Source of the DNA: Nautiliaceae bacterium
Lineage (GTDB): Bacteria; Campylobacterota; Campylobacteria; Campylobacterales; Nautiliaceae
Direction of reading: 5' to 3'
DNA: 57,383 bases
Assembly: GCA_027062625.1 (NCBI GenBank)
Contig: JAMOSZ010000008.1
Coordinates: forward strand, 1-57,383
Positions 48,237 to 57,383 of this stretch are shown here, one piece after another (the first letter of the stretch is position 1; each line of letters opens with the position of its first letter). The position numbers and the translations under genes are program-made. A model generated the notes under the pieces. That model was not told where the DNA came from. It saw nothing but the letters and a program-made list of their open reading frames with translations, and did not search any database.

Positions 48237-49930
48237 TTCTCATCCTTAAACACAAGCATATTTTTAAGAGGGGAATTTGGCGGAACCATTGGTAAAACGT
48301 CCTCTCTTCTATCAACCGCAACATTTATAAAAGCAACCTTATTTGAATTTAGCGCCTCTTTAAAAGCATCTTCAAACTCATCTTTTGTTTTTACATTAAA
48401 TCCAACCCCTCCCATACTCTCAGCAAGCTTTATAAAATCTGGCTGCACATCACTAAGGTCAGTCTCACTTAATCTATCTTCATAAAACATTGTCTGCCAT
48501 TGTCTAACCATTCCAAGATAGTTATTATTTAAAATGATATTAATCACAGGGAGTTTATATTTATAACCAGTTAAAACCTCTTGAATATTCATCATAATAC
48601 TTCCATCACCTGTAAAGTTAATAACTACTCTATCTTTTCTCCCTTCTTTTGCTCCAAGGGCTGCTGGAAAACCAAATCCCATAGTACCAAGTCCACCGCT
48701 TGTTAGAAGTTGTCTTGGATAAGTAAACGGATAAAACTGAGCCGTCCACATCTGATGCTGACCAACATCAGTAGAGATAATCGCATCCTCTGGTGCCATT
48801 TCTCCTGCCTTTTCAATAACCCATTGAGGCTTAATAACTTCATTACTATCTTTGTAAGTTAAAGGATAAAGCTCTTTATATCTATTTAAAATTTCTCTCC
48901 ACTCATCATATCTACTTGGATCAATATCTTCAAGTAGCATTGGCATCATATCTTCAAGTACCATTTTAACATCCCCAACAATTGGATATTTAGTAGGGAT
49001 TACTTTACCAATTTGGCTTGGGTCAATATCAATATGTACAATATCGGCATTTTTTGCAAACTCATCAATCTTACCAGTTACCCTATCATCAAATCTTGCT
49101 CCAAGAGAAATAATAAGGTCTGCATCATTCATCGCCATATTGGCAGCATAACTCCCGTGCATCCCCACCATTCCAAAAAGATAAGGACAATCATACCTTA
49201 AAACCCCTCTTGCCATTAAAGTCTCAACTGCTGGGATTTTTGTAAGTTTTACAATTTCTCTAATCAATTCATAAGCCCCACTTATTACACTACCTCCACC
49301 AATATAAAAAACAGGTCTTTTTGCTTTTTTTATAGCTTCAACCGCTCTTTTAATTGCTCTTTTGTTACCTTTGTAAGTTGGTTTATAAGTTTTTAGCTCT
49401 ATTTTTTCAGGGTATTCAAATTTTGTTTTTGCAACTGTAACATCTTTTGGTATATCTATATGAACGGGTCCAGGACGCCCACTCTTTGCAAGATAAAACG
49501 CTTCTTTAATAATATACGCCAAATCCTTTACATCTTTTACCAAAAAGTTATGCTTAGTTATTGGTCTTGTAACTCCTACCGCATCAACCTCTTGAAAAGC
49601 ATCAGTCCCTATCGCAAAAGTTGGCACTTGACCAGAAATTACCACCATTGGCACTGAATCAGTATAAGCGGTTGCAATCCCAGTTACTGCGTTTGTAAGC
49701 CCAGGTCCACTTGTAACCATCGCAACCCCAACTCTCCCAGTAGCCCTTGCATACCCATCAGCCATATGCACAGCACCCTGTTCGTGCTTTGTTAGGATAT
49801 GTTTAAATTTATCCTGCTTATAAATCTCATCATAAACATTCATAATCGCCCCACCTGGATAACCAAATACAACCTCAACATTCTCTTTAATCAAAGACTC
49901 TATTACAATTTGTGCCCCTGTCAATTTCAT
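48233..49930 (-). CDS. ilvB: Acetolactate synthase large subunit
   Basis: VFGYPGGAIMNVYDEIY, ThDP motif GDGSIMMNIQEVLTGYKYKLPVINIILNN. Confidence 0.97.
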   Translation of the reverse strand: MKLTGAQIVIESLIKENVEVVFGYPGGAIMNVYDEIYKQDKFKHILTKHEQGAVHMADGYARATGRVGVAMVTSGPGLTNAVTGIATAYTDSVPMVVISGQVPTFAIGTDAFQEVDAVGVTRPITKHNFLVKDVKDLAYIIKEAFYLAKSGRPGPVHIDIPKDVTVAKTKFEYPEKIELKTYKPTYKGNKRAIKRAVEAIKKAKRPVFYIGGGSVISGAYELIREIVKLTKIPAVETLMARGVLRYDCPYLFGMVGMHGSYAANMAMNDADLIISLGARFDDRVTGKIDEFAKNADIVHIDIDPSQIGKVIPTKYPIVGDVKMVLEDMMPMLLEDIDPSRYDEWREILNRYKELYPLTYKDSNEVIKPQWVIEKAGEMAPEDAIISTDVGQHQMWTAQFYPFTYPRQLLTSGGLGTMGFGFPAALGAKEGRKDRVVINFTGDGSIMMNIQEVLTGYKYKLPVINIILNNNYLGMVRQWQTMFYEDRLSETDLSDVQPDFIKLAESMGGVGFNVKTKDEFEDAFKEALNSNKVAFINVAVDRREDVLPMVPPNSPLKNMLVFKDEK

Positions 49931-49950
49931 ATACTACCTTTTTGCTGGAA

Positions 49951-50853
49951 TTATATCTTTTTACAAGCTTCGGTTGCAACCCCTTCTCTTACCCCATCAT
50001 CACACACTACACACTCTCTATACTTTGTTAGTTTAAAAATCTCTTTAAAAATTAAAATCCCACTTAAAATTAAATCCCCTCTACCAACTCCTACTAACTC
50101 TTCTCTTTTTTTCATCTCCATTCTCAAAAGCTTATCCATCCAATAATCTAAATCACCAGGAGTTATAATAGTACAATTTACTCTACTTGGGTCATAAGTT
50201 TTATAAGTCATCCCTTTTTTTAATGCGGCAATTGTTGTTGGAGTCCCACTACTTGCTACAAAAAGTTTTGGCTTTTTATAAGTATTAAATGCCAAATTTA
50301 TAAAAGACTTAAATTTTTTTGCTTCTTTTTTTATAGCAAACTTTATCGCTTCTGGGGTTTTATGTTTTTGAGTTAAAGTTACAATTCCTATCTTAAAACT
50401 TTTTGCAAGAATTACATCTTTGTGTTTTAAAATAAGCTCAGTACTTCCCCCTCCAATATCCACTAAAAAAAACTCTCTTGCATCATATCCACATCCACTA
50501 AGACACTCCTCAACTGCTAAGGCAGTATATTTTGCCTCTTCAAAAGGAGAGATAACCTCAATCTCAACTCCTGTTTCTTGCTTAATTTTTTCTATTACTT
50601 CTTTTTGATTTTTAGCCCTTCTTAAAGCCTCTGTTGCTACTGCCTTTATTATTTTACCTTCAAATTTCTCTTTTATCTCTTTAATAGCCTCAATTATCCT
50701 CTCAACCGCTTCATCTGAAATCTTCCCAGTTTCTACCAATTTATCAGCAGTTTTAATTATCTTCTCATATTCATCAATTTTTCTCTTACTCTCACAATCA
50801 AATTTTACCGCTCTTATGGTATTAGACCCTAAATCAATAGCTATTACTTCCAT
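49951..50853 (-). CDS. Ppx/GppA family phosphatase
   Basis: AIDLGSNTIRAVKF, VDIGGGSTELI. Confidence 0.92.
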   Translation of the reverse strand: MEVIAIDLGSNTIRAVKFDCESKRKIDEYEKIIKTADKLVETGKISDEAVERIIEAIKEIKEKFEGKIIKAVATEALRRAKNQKEVIEKIKQETGVEIEVISPFEEAKYTALAVEECLSGCGYDAREFFLVDIGGGSTELILKHKDVILAKSFKIGIVTLTQKHKTPEAIKFAIKKEAKKFKSFINLAFNTYKKPKLFVASSGTPTTIAALKKGMTYKTYDPSRVNCTIITPGDLDYWMDKLLRMEMKKREELVGVGRGDLILSGILIFKEIFKLTKYRECVVCDDGVREGVATEACKKI

Positions 50854-52088
50854 TACTCCCTCACTTGTCCATCACCTAAAATTTTATATTTATAAGTCGT
50901 CAAGTCATCAATCCCCATAGGTCCTCTTGCGTGAAGCTTGTTAGTAGAAATTCCAACCTCAGCCCCAAATCCAAACACTCCTCCATCAGTAAAGCGGGTT
51001 GAGGCATTTACATAAACACACGCACTATCAACTCTATTTAAAAACTCCTCAGCCGCTTTTAAATTTTCTGTAACTATTGCATCGCTATGTCCTGAGCCAT
51101 ACTTTTCAATATGCTCAATTGCATCGTTTAAATTATCCACAATTTTAATTGATAAAATCTTATCAAGATATTCAGTATGCCAGTCTTCTTCGGTTGCTGG
51201 TTTTATATCAATATATTCAAGAGTAATTTCACATCCTCTAAGCTCAACTCCTTCACTCTCCATCATCTCTTTAATAACTGGCAAAAACTCCCCAGCCACT
51301 TTCCTATCAACAAGCAATGTCTCCATTGCATTACAAACGCCAGGTCTTTGGATTTTTGCGTTAAGTGCGATTTTTGCGCCTTTTTTTAAATCCGCATCTT
51401 TATGGATATAAACGTGGCATAAACCTTTATCGTGCTTAATTACTGGAACTTTGCTATTTTCACTAACAAACCTAATAAGCCCCTCTCCACCTCTTGGAAT
51501 AATCAAATCTACATATTTATCCTGCTTAATAAGCCATTCAACTCCCTCTCTACTATAATCTGGAAGAAGCGTAATAATATCTGCTGGCAGTTTGTTTTTT
51601 TCAAGTACCCATCTTAAAATTTCAATAATAACAGCATTTGAATGAAACGCTTCTTTCCCTCCTTTAAGGATGCACGCATTACCGCTCATCAAACAAAGTC
51701 CAGCCGCATCGCTTGTTACATTTGGGCGAGATTCATAAATAATCCCAATAACCCCAATTGGAATTTTAACTTTTTGAATTTCAAGTCCATTATCAATTCT
51801 CCATCCATCAATTACTCTACCTACTGGGTCTTTTAGTTTTGCAATATCCCTTAAAGAAGAAGCCATATCTTTTATTCTTTTTTCATCAAGTAAAAGTCTA
51901 TCAATAAGAGCTGATGAGAGGTTTGCACTTTTTGCATATTCAAGGTCTTTTTTATTCGCCTCAATTATCTCATCTTTATATTTTTCAAGTCTATTAGCCA
52001 TTTCGTTTAAAAGTTTTCTTTTAGTCTCCCCTTTTAAAGTAGCTGCTACTTTGCTTGCTTCTTTTACGCTTTTTAAAATCTCTTCCAT
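50853..52088 (-). CDS. proA: Gamma-glutamyl phosphate reductase
   Basis: GVIGIIYESRPNVTSDAAGLCLMSGNACILKGGKEA, NASTRFTDGGVFGFGAEVGIST. Confidence 0.97.
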   Translation of the reverse strand: MEEILKSVKEASKVAATLKGETKRKLLNEMANRLEKYKDEIIEANKKDLEYAKSANLSSALIDRLLLDEKRIKDMASSLRDIAKLKDPVGRVIDGWRIDNGLEIQKVKIPIGVIGIIYESRPNVTSDAAGLCLMSGNACILKGGKEAFHSNAVIIEILRWVLEKNKLPADIITLLPDYSREGVEWLIKQDKYVDLIIPRGGEGLIRFVSENSKVPVIKHDKGLCHVYIHKDADLKKGAKIALNAKIQRPGVCNAMETLLVDRKVAGEFLPVIKEMMESEGVELRGCEITLEYIDIKPATEEDWHTEYLDKILSIKIVDNLNDAIEHIEKYGSGHSDAIVTENLKAAEEFLNRVDSACVYVNASTRFTDGGVFGFGAEVGISTNKLHARGPMGIDDLTTYKYKILGDGQVRE

Positions 52089-52113
52089 TTTCTCTCCTTA
52101 AAATTTTTAGTTA

Positions 52114-52199
52114 ATTATACTAAATTGTTACTTTCTTTCACGCCTAAACTATTGCTATTTGCAAAAAAGTAACAATCTTTCCCATCTTTAAGCTATAAT
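52114..52199. promoter_or_regulatory. Divergent proA / oxidoreductase control region with inverted repeat
   Basis: ATTATA 52114-52119 (- strand TATAAT), TATAAT 52194-52199, ATTGTTACTTT 52124-52134 and AAAGTAACAAT 52166-52176. Confidence 0.6.
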
Positions 52200-52222
52200 T
52201 CAAAGAAAAAAAAGGAGATTTT

Positions 52223-53227
52223 ATGAGTTTAGATAAAATTTTTGATATTGCAATTATTGGAGCTGGACCTGGCGGCATTGCAAGTGCAATTGAAGCTAAA
52301 CTAAAAGGAATTGAAAAAGTAATAGTTTTAGAAAAAGCTGATAATCACTCTGATATGATTAGAAAATTTTATAAACCTGGAAAAAGAGTAGATAAAGATT
52401 GGCAAGGGAAAAAATTTGAATTTGAAGGAAATGTTACTTTTGAAGAGTGTAGTAAAGAAGAGTATCTTGAACAAATTGAGAAAAAAATTCAAGATGCCGG
52501 CATTGCTGATAAATTTAAATACAATCATCACGTTTATGGAGTTAAAAAAAACAGCGACGGAATTTTTGAAATTGGAGCTGATAATGAGCTTGGAGTAATT
52601 CAAGCTAAAAATGTAATTATTGCAATTGGAAGAATGGGTAAACCAAACAAACCAAGCTATAAATTCCCTCCAAAAATTAGACCAAGACTAAACTTTAACC
52701 TTGATAAAGTAAAACCGGGTGAGAAAGTATTGGTAGTTGGTGGTGGAGATACAGCAGGTGAGTATGCATACGGACTTGTTGATATGGATATTGGATGTGA
52801 TGTAACACTAAATTACAGAAGACCAGAAATTACAAGAATGAATCCAACAAACAAAGAGATTGTAGAGAGATATATTAAAGAAGGTAAACTAAAAGCAAAA
52901 CTTGGAGTTGATATTGACCACGTTGAGCCGGTTGAAGATGATGAAGTTACTCCTCCAAGAGTAAAAATCGTTTATAAAGATGGAAGTACTGATATTTTTG
53001 ATAGAGTTGTTTACGCACTTGGTGGAACAAGCCCAGTTGACTTCCTCAAAAACTGCGGAATTGAACTTAATGAATGGGGTGAGCCAATCTACAATGAAGA
53101 AACAATGGAGACAAATATCCCTGGGCTTTATACAATTGGAGATGTTGTAACAAGCCAAGGAAGCATAGCACTTGCGTTTAACCACGCATATAGAGCTATA
53201 AAAGATATTGCTAAAAAGTCAAAATAA
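52223..53227 (+). CDS. FAD/NAD(P)-binding oxidoreductase (thioredoxin-reductase/YpdA-like fold, no CxxC)
   Basis: IIGAGPGGIASAIEAK, VLVVGGGDTAGEYA, PGLYTIGDVV. Confidence 0.85.
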   Translation: MSLDKIFDIAIIGAGPGGIASAIEAKLKGIEKVIVLEKADNHSDMIRKFYKPGKRVDKDWQGKKFEFEGNVTFEECSKEEYLEQIEKKIQDAGIADKFKYNHHVYGVKKNSDGIFEIGADNELGVIQAKNVIIAIGRMGKPNKPSYKFPPKIRPRLNFNLDKVKPGEKVLVVGGGDTAGEYAYGLVDMDIGCDVTLNYRRPEITRMNPTNKEIVERYIKEGKLKAKLGVDIDHVEPVEDDEVTPPRVKIVYKDGSTDIFDRVVYALGGTSPVDFLKNCGIELNEWGEPIYNEETMETNIPGLYTIGDVVTSQGSIALAFNHAYRAIKDIAKKSK

Positions 53228-53260
53228 GCTTAGCGGGACCCTCCCGCTTATAAGCTTTTT
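53226..53260 (+). terminator. Intrinsic terminator after the oxidoreductase gene
   Basis: AAGCTTAGCGGGA-CCC-TCCCGCTTATAAGCTTTTT; GC stem plus T tract. Confidence 0.9.
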
Positions 53261-53489
53261 ATAACTTTTATGTATCCTTTCTATCAAACCTTAAAATCCT
53301 ATTTTTGCTCCAAAAATAATTTTTAATCCATTATTTATTTTACACCCCTTACCTAACAAAACTTTATCCAAACAATCCCAAATCTCTTAGCACCTTATTT
53401 ATACTACTTTAAGGATTTTTTTATCACTTTTTAAATCAGTCAATTACAGAGCTAAGTAATCAATTGCTTACTTAAAGTTACTACCACTA

Positions 53490-53583
53490 AAATTAACATA
53501 ATATTTTCTCCAACTATCCTTTAACCAATTCAACTTTACCAAAAATCATAATAACCATAATCCAGTTAAATTAACATAATATT
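53490..53583. repeat. Two direct copies of AAATTAACATAATATT in one intergenic region
   Basis: Exact 16-mers at 53490-53505 and 53568-53583; related TTAACATAATATT near 26639 and inside murC near 12006. Confidence 0.6.
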
Positions 53584-53588
53584 CCTAC

Positions 53589-53996
53589 TCAAAATTTATT
53601 TATCCTATCAAAATCCCTCTCATCAATAACTTCAACATCAATAATCCCATCATCAACTTCTCTTTTAAAAAACTTTTTACCAACCCATTTTGCAAATGGT
53701 TCAAACAAAAACAAAAGTCCCACTAAATCACTAAACACCCCAGGAATTATCAGCAAAAACGCTCCAACAAGCCTAAAAAGTCCAGCAGCAATAAACTCTT
53801 CTTCACTAATCTCGCGCCTTAAAACCTTTTGCATCTCTTCAAACAAAGACAAATGAAGATTTTTAATAATATAAGCTCCAAGCAAAGCAGTAAATATAAC
53901 CTCCAAAAAAAGACCAAAAGGGGTAAAAACCCTTGCAAATTCATACGAAAAAAGAATTTCTAAAAAAAGATAACCCAAAAAATAGACTAATCCCAT
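53589..53996 (-). CDS. FxsA family membrane protein
   Basis: Small protein with FxsA-like layout: AAGLFRLVGAFLLIIPGVFSDLVGLLFLF. Confidence 0.85.
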   Translation of the reverse strand: MGLVYFLGYLFLEILFSYEFARVFTPFGLFLEVIFTALLGAYIIKNLHLSLFEEMQKVLRREISEEEFIAAGLFRLVGAFLLIIPGVFSDLVGLLFLFEPFAKWVGKKFFKREVDDGIIDVEVIDERDFDRINKF

Positions 53997-54047
53997 CTTC
54001 TCCTCTTTAAATATTTTTTTACCCCCAACATTCTCACTCTATATCCT

Positions 54048-55769
54048 TTATTTTCTTACCATCTCCATAACTTTTTCAAACACCTCATCTCCTCCAACCT
54101 CAAACTTCTCACCACTTTTCCTATCCCTAATCTCAACTTTCCCATCTTTTAATTTCTTTCCAACAATCACTCCAATAGGAAATCCAACAAGCTCAAAATC
54201 GGCAATTTTTGGACCAAATCTCTCTTTTCTATCATCCAAAATTACTCTAACTCCGGCTTTTTTTAACTTTTCATAAAGCTTAGTTGCAAAATTTAACTGT
54301 TCCTCTTTTTTTACATCCCCAACAATTATATCAACAACAAAAGGAGCAATCTCTTTTGGCCAAATTATCCCTTTTTCATCGTGATTTTGCTCAATTGCAG
54401 CAGCTATAAGCCTACTAACCCCAATCCCATAACATCCCATAATAAAAGGTTTAGCTTTTCCATTCTCATCAAGAAAAGTAGCATTCATAGGCTCACTATA
54501 AGCTGTGCCAAGTTTAAAAATATGCCCAACCTCAATCCCTTTTGTAATTTTTAAAGGCTTACCACATTTTGGACACTTATCCCCCTCTTTAACTGCGGCT
54601 ATATCTCTATAAAGAGTAAGATTGCCAAGTAAATTGGCATCCAAAAGCCCAGCACCTTTAATATGATAATCTTTTTTATTCGCTCCACATACAAGCTCTG
54701 TTGCCATTCTCAAATCATCATCAATTACATACTTTACATTGCTTGGAAGCCCAAAAGGTCCTATAAATCCAGGCACAAGCCCAACTTTTTCAAGCTCTTC
54801 TTCACTCACATCAACCAGCTCCAACGCTCCAACTGCATTTTTTGCTTTTGTCTCTTCAAGAGTATCAGTGCCTCTTATAAAAAAGACAACCACCTCCTCT
54901 TTATCATCAAAAACAGCCTTCTTCGCAACCGCTTTAATACTAAAATAAGGATCAACTCCTAAAAACTCGCAAACTTCTTCAATAGACTTTTTATTTGGAG
55001 TATAAACTTCTTCAATCACCTCAGTTTTTACCGGATTTTCTCTTTGTTCGTGTTTGCGAGTAGCCACTTCAATGTTTGCTGCATAATTGCACTCTGTGCA
55101 TACCACAATATCATCCTCCCCCGTATCAGCCAAAACCATAAACTCTCTACTCCCACTCCCTCCAATCGCACCGCTATCAGCCTCAACCACCCTAAAATCA
55201 AGCCCCATTTTCTTAAAGATATTTTCATAAGTCTCTTGCATTAAGTTAAATTCTCTATCCAAATCCTCCCTTGTAGCGTGAAAAGAATACGCATCCTTCA
55301 TAATAAATTCTCTCCCCCTCAAAAGCCCAAATCTTGGTCTTGCTTCATCTCTGAATTTAAGATTTATTTGATACAAATTAACCGGTAATTGCTTATAACT
55401 TTTTATCGTCCCTCTTACCAAATCAACTACGCTTTCCTCATTTGTTGGAGATAATACAAATTTTTGTCCTTTTCTATCTTCTATCCTCAAAAGTTCATCC
55501 CCATATTTTTTCGCCCTTCCAGTCTCTTCCCAAAGCTCATAAGGAGTAACGAAACTTAGCATTACCTCCTGAGCCCCGGCTTTGTCCATCTCCTCTTTGA
55601 TTATTTTTTTGATATTATCAAGCACAATTTTGCCAAGCGGCAAAAAGTTATAAATCCCAGCCGCAACTTGCTTAATGTATCCCCCTCTTATCAAATATTT
55701 ATGGCTTGCAACAACCGCATCCTTTGGTGCCTCTTTTAGAGTATATGCAAAAAAATTACTCCACCTCAT
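54048..55769 (-). CDS. proS: Proline--tRNA ligase
   Basis: MRWSNFFAYTLKEAPKDAVVASHKYLIRGGYIKQVAAGIYNFLPLG; SD AAAGGAG before ATG 55769. Confidence 0.97.
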   Translation of the reverse strand: MRWSNFFAYTLKEAPKDAVVASHKYLIRGGYIKQVAAGIYNFLPLGKIVLDNIKKIIKEEMDKAGAQEVMLSFVTPYELWEETGRAKKYGDELLRIEDRKGQKFVLSPTNEESVVDLVRGTIKSYKQLPVNLYQINLKFRDEARPRFGLLRGREFIMKDAYSFHATREDLDREFNLMQETYENIFKKMGLDFRVVEADSGAIGGSGSREFMVLADTGEDDIVVCTECNYAANIEVATRKHEQRENPVKTEVIEEVYTPNKKSIEEVCEFLGVDPYFSIKAVAKKAVFDDKEEVVVFFIRGTDTLEETKAKNAVGALELVDVSEEELEKVGLVPGFIGPFGLPSNVKYVIDDDLRMATELVCGANKKDYHIKGAGLLDANLLGNLTLYRDIAAVKEGDKCPKCGKPLKITKGIEVGHIFKLGTAYSEPMNATFLDENGKAKPFIMGCYGIGVSRLIAAAIEQNHDEKGIIWPKEIAPFVVDIIVGDVKKEEQLNFATKLYEKLKKAGVRVILDDRKERFGPKIADFELVGFPIGVIVGKKLKDGKVEIRDRKSGEKFEVGGDEVFEKVMEMVRK

Positions 55770-55819
55770 TTTAACTCCTTTAATACAATTAATCACTTTA
55801 AAAAAATACAAAATCTAAA

Positions 55820-56068
55820 TTATAAAATTTCCTTTACATATTCACTCTTTTTGCTTTTAGGAATAGTTTTAGTCTCCGGAATTTTTAAGACTTCATACTT
55901 TTTAACCCCGCTTAGATAGTGAATTTCTATAATATCTCCAACCTTTACATCCTTGCTTGGCTTTGCTTTTTTGCCATTTACAAACACCACTCCCTCTTTG
56001 CACATCTCATCGGCAATACTTCGCCTTTTTACTATATTTACCGAGTTTAAAAATTTATCCACCCTCAA
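55820..56068 (-). CDS. S4-domain RNA-binding protein (HslR/RqcP-like)
   Basis: MRVDKFLNSVNIVKRRSIADEMCKEGVVFVNGKKAKPSKDVKVGDIIEI. Confidence 0.88.
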   Translation of the reverse strand: MRVDKFLNSVNIVKRRSIADEMCKEGVVFVNGKKAKPSKDVKVGDIIEIHYLSGVKKYEVLKIPETKTIPKSKKSEYVKEIL

Positions 56069-56088
56069 ATTTAGCCTTTTTTAGCCAA

Positions 56089-56101
56089 ATTATACTATAA
56101 T
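56089..56101. promoter_or_regulatory. Head-to-head -10 boxes between the S4-domain gene and argG
   Basis: ATTATA-C-TATAAT mirror; each strand followed by an AAAAAAGG SD. Confidence 0.65.
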
Positions 56102-56121
56102 TGCACCAAAAAAGGATGCAA

Positions 56122-57324
56122 ATGAAAGTAGTTTTAGCATACAGCGGGGGACTTGATACAAGTGTTATTTTAAAATGGCTTCAAGACAAATACAACGCAG
56201 AAGTTGTAACATTTACAGCTGATATTGGACAAGGGGAAGAAGTAGAAGAAGCAAGGGAAAAAGCATTAAAACTTGGAGTAAAACCGGAAAATATCTTTAT
56301 TGAAGATTTAAGAGAAGAGTTTGTTAGGGATTATGTTTTCCCAATGTTTAGGGCAAATGCAATTTATGAAGGGGAGTATCTACTTGGAACTTCAATCGCA
56401 AGACCTTTAATAGCAAAAAGACAGATTGAAATTGCAAGACAAGTGGGAGCTGAGGCAGTAGCACACGGAGCAACCGGTAAAGGTAACGACCAAGTAAGGT
56501 TTGAGCTTGCGTATTATGCACTTAAACCTGATATTAAAGTAATTGCACCTTGGAGAGAGTGGGATTTAAACAGCCGCGAAAAACTTCTTGAATATGCAAA
56601 AAAACACGGAATTCCAATCCAAACACACGGCAAAAAATCTCCATACTCAATGGATGCAAATTTACTTCATATCTCATATGAGGGCGGTATTTTGGAAGAC
56701 CCTTGGGCTGAGCCGGAGGAGGATATGTGGAGATGGACAGTTAGCCCTGAAAAAGCCCCTGATAAGCCTGAATATATTGAAATTGAATTTGAAAAAGGGG
56801 ATGCCGTTGGAATTAACGGAAGCAGAATGACCCCAGCTCAAATACTTGAAACGCTAAATGAATATGGAAAAAAACACGGAATTGGAAGAGTTGATATAGT
56901 TGAAAATAGATTTGTTGGGATGAAGTCTCGCGGATGTTATGAGACTCCCGGCGGGACAATCCTTCTAAAAGCTCATAGAGCAATTGAATCAATTACACTT
57001 GATAAGGGCGAAGCTCACTTAAAAGATGAGATTATGCCAAAATATGCCGAGCTTATTTATAACGGATTTTGGTTCTCACCTGAGAGAGAAGCCCTTCAAG
57101 AGCTTATCAACAAAACACAAGAAAACGTAGAAGGGACTGTTAGACTTAAACTTTATAAAGGAAACGTGCAAGTAGTAGGAAGAAAATCACCAAAATCCCT
57201 ATTTAGCCCTGAATTTGCAACATTTGAAGAAGATAGCGTATACAATCAAAAAGATGCGGAAGGATTTATTAAACTCAACGCACTCAGATTTATAATTGAG
57301 GGGTATGTAAGAGGAAGAAAATAA
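56122..57324 (+). CDS. argG: Argininosuccinate synthase
   Basis: [35 protein letters not shown]; start refined from TTG 56101, which is in the -10 box. Confidence 0.98.
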   Translation: MKVVLAYSGGLDTSVILKWLQDKYNAEVVTFTADIGQGEEVEEAREKALKLGVKPENIFIEDLREEFVRDYVFPMFRANAIYEGEYLLGTSIARPLIAKRQIEIARQVGAEAVAHGATGKGNDQVRFELAYYALKPDIKVIAPWREWDLNSREKLLEYAKKHGIPIQTHGKKSPYSMDANLLHISYEGGILEDPWAEPEEDMWRWTVSPEKAPDKPEYIEIEFEKGDAVGINGSRMTPAQILETLNEYGKKHGIGRVDIVENRFVGMKSRGCYETPGGTILLKAHRAIESITLDKGEAHLKDEIMPKYAELIYNGFWFSPEREALQELINKTQENVEGTVRLKLYKGNVQVVGRKSPKSLFSPEFATFEEDSVYNQKDAEGFIKLNALRFIIEGYVRGRK

Positions 57325-57383
57325 CTTCTTCTACCCTCTAAACTCACCTTATAAATTCATAAAAAAGCTCAGTAATCACCAAG

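Noticed and set aside
49799-50146. + strand ORF spanning ilvB and ppx/gppA antisense
   Set aside because: Shadow ORF across two convincing opposite-strand genes
52328-52603. - strand ORF opposite the oxidoreductase
   Set aside because: Antisense, Asn/Phe/Ile-rich shadow frame without a start context
56101-56121. Track start (TTG) for argG
   Set aside because: Lies in the -10 box; SD precedes ATG 56122 and [14 protein letters not shown] is the conserved N-terminus
1-57383. CRISPR, tRNA/rRNA, prophage or IS element
   Set aside because: No spaced direct repeats, cloverleaf/rRNA signatures, transposase or phage structural motifs seen by eye; a tRNAscan/Infernal run would be decisive

Overview
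AT-rich (low-GC), densely packed chromosomal window. Gene content and order (rpmH-rnpA-yidD-yidC-jag-mnmE; pnp-PRTase-MCE-lptD-RDD-purD; bioV; PGBA_N protein) indicate a Campylobacterota genome, probably Nautiliales-like; this is an inference from protein resemblance only. About 55 mostly housekeeping genes are supported. I see no rRNA, tRNA, CRISPR array, prophage or IS element. Main points of interest: (1) an unusual density of catalytically degenerate 'pseudoenzymes' in the first 25 kb (FtsH-like without HExxH, class II aldolase fold without its Zn histidines, M16 without HxxEH, a J-like domain without HPD, a dihydroorotase-like protein without metal ligands); (2) an MCE/MlaD protein with a long helical region and a C-terminal beta-barrel-like domain next to lptD; (3) a J-like ORF missing from the ORF track that has no canonical start codon; (4) an rnpA whose full-length frame also has only non-canonical starts; (5) a stand-alone 19-codon Arg/Lys-rich microgene with its own promoter, Shine-Dalgarno and terminator-like hairpin; (6) mirrored bidirectional promoters with overlapping or abutting -10 boxes; (7) an 11-bp inverted repeat between the divergent proA and oxidoreductase promoters. 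All family assignments are from reading the translations; no searches were run.
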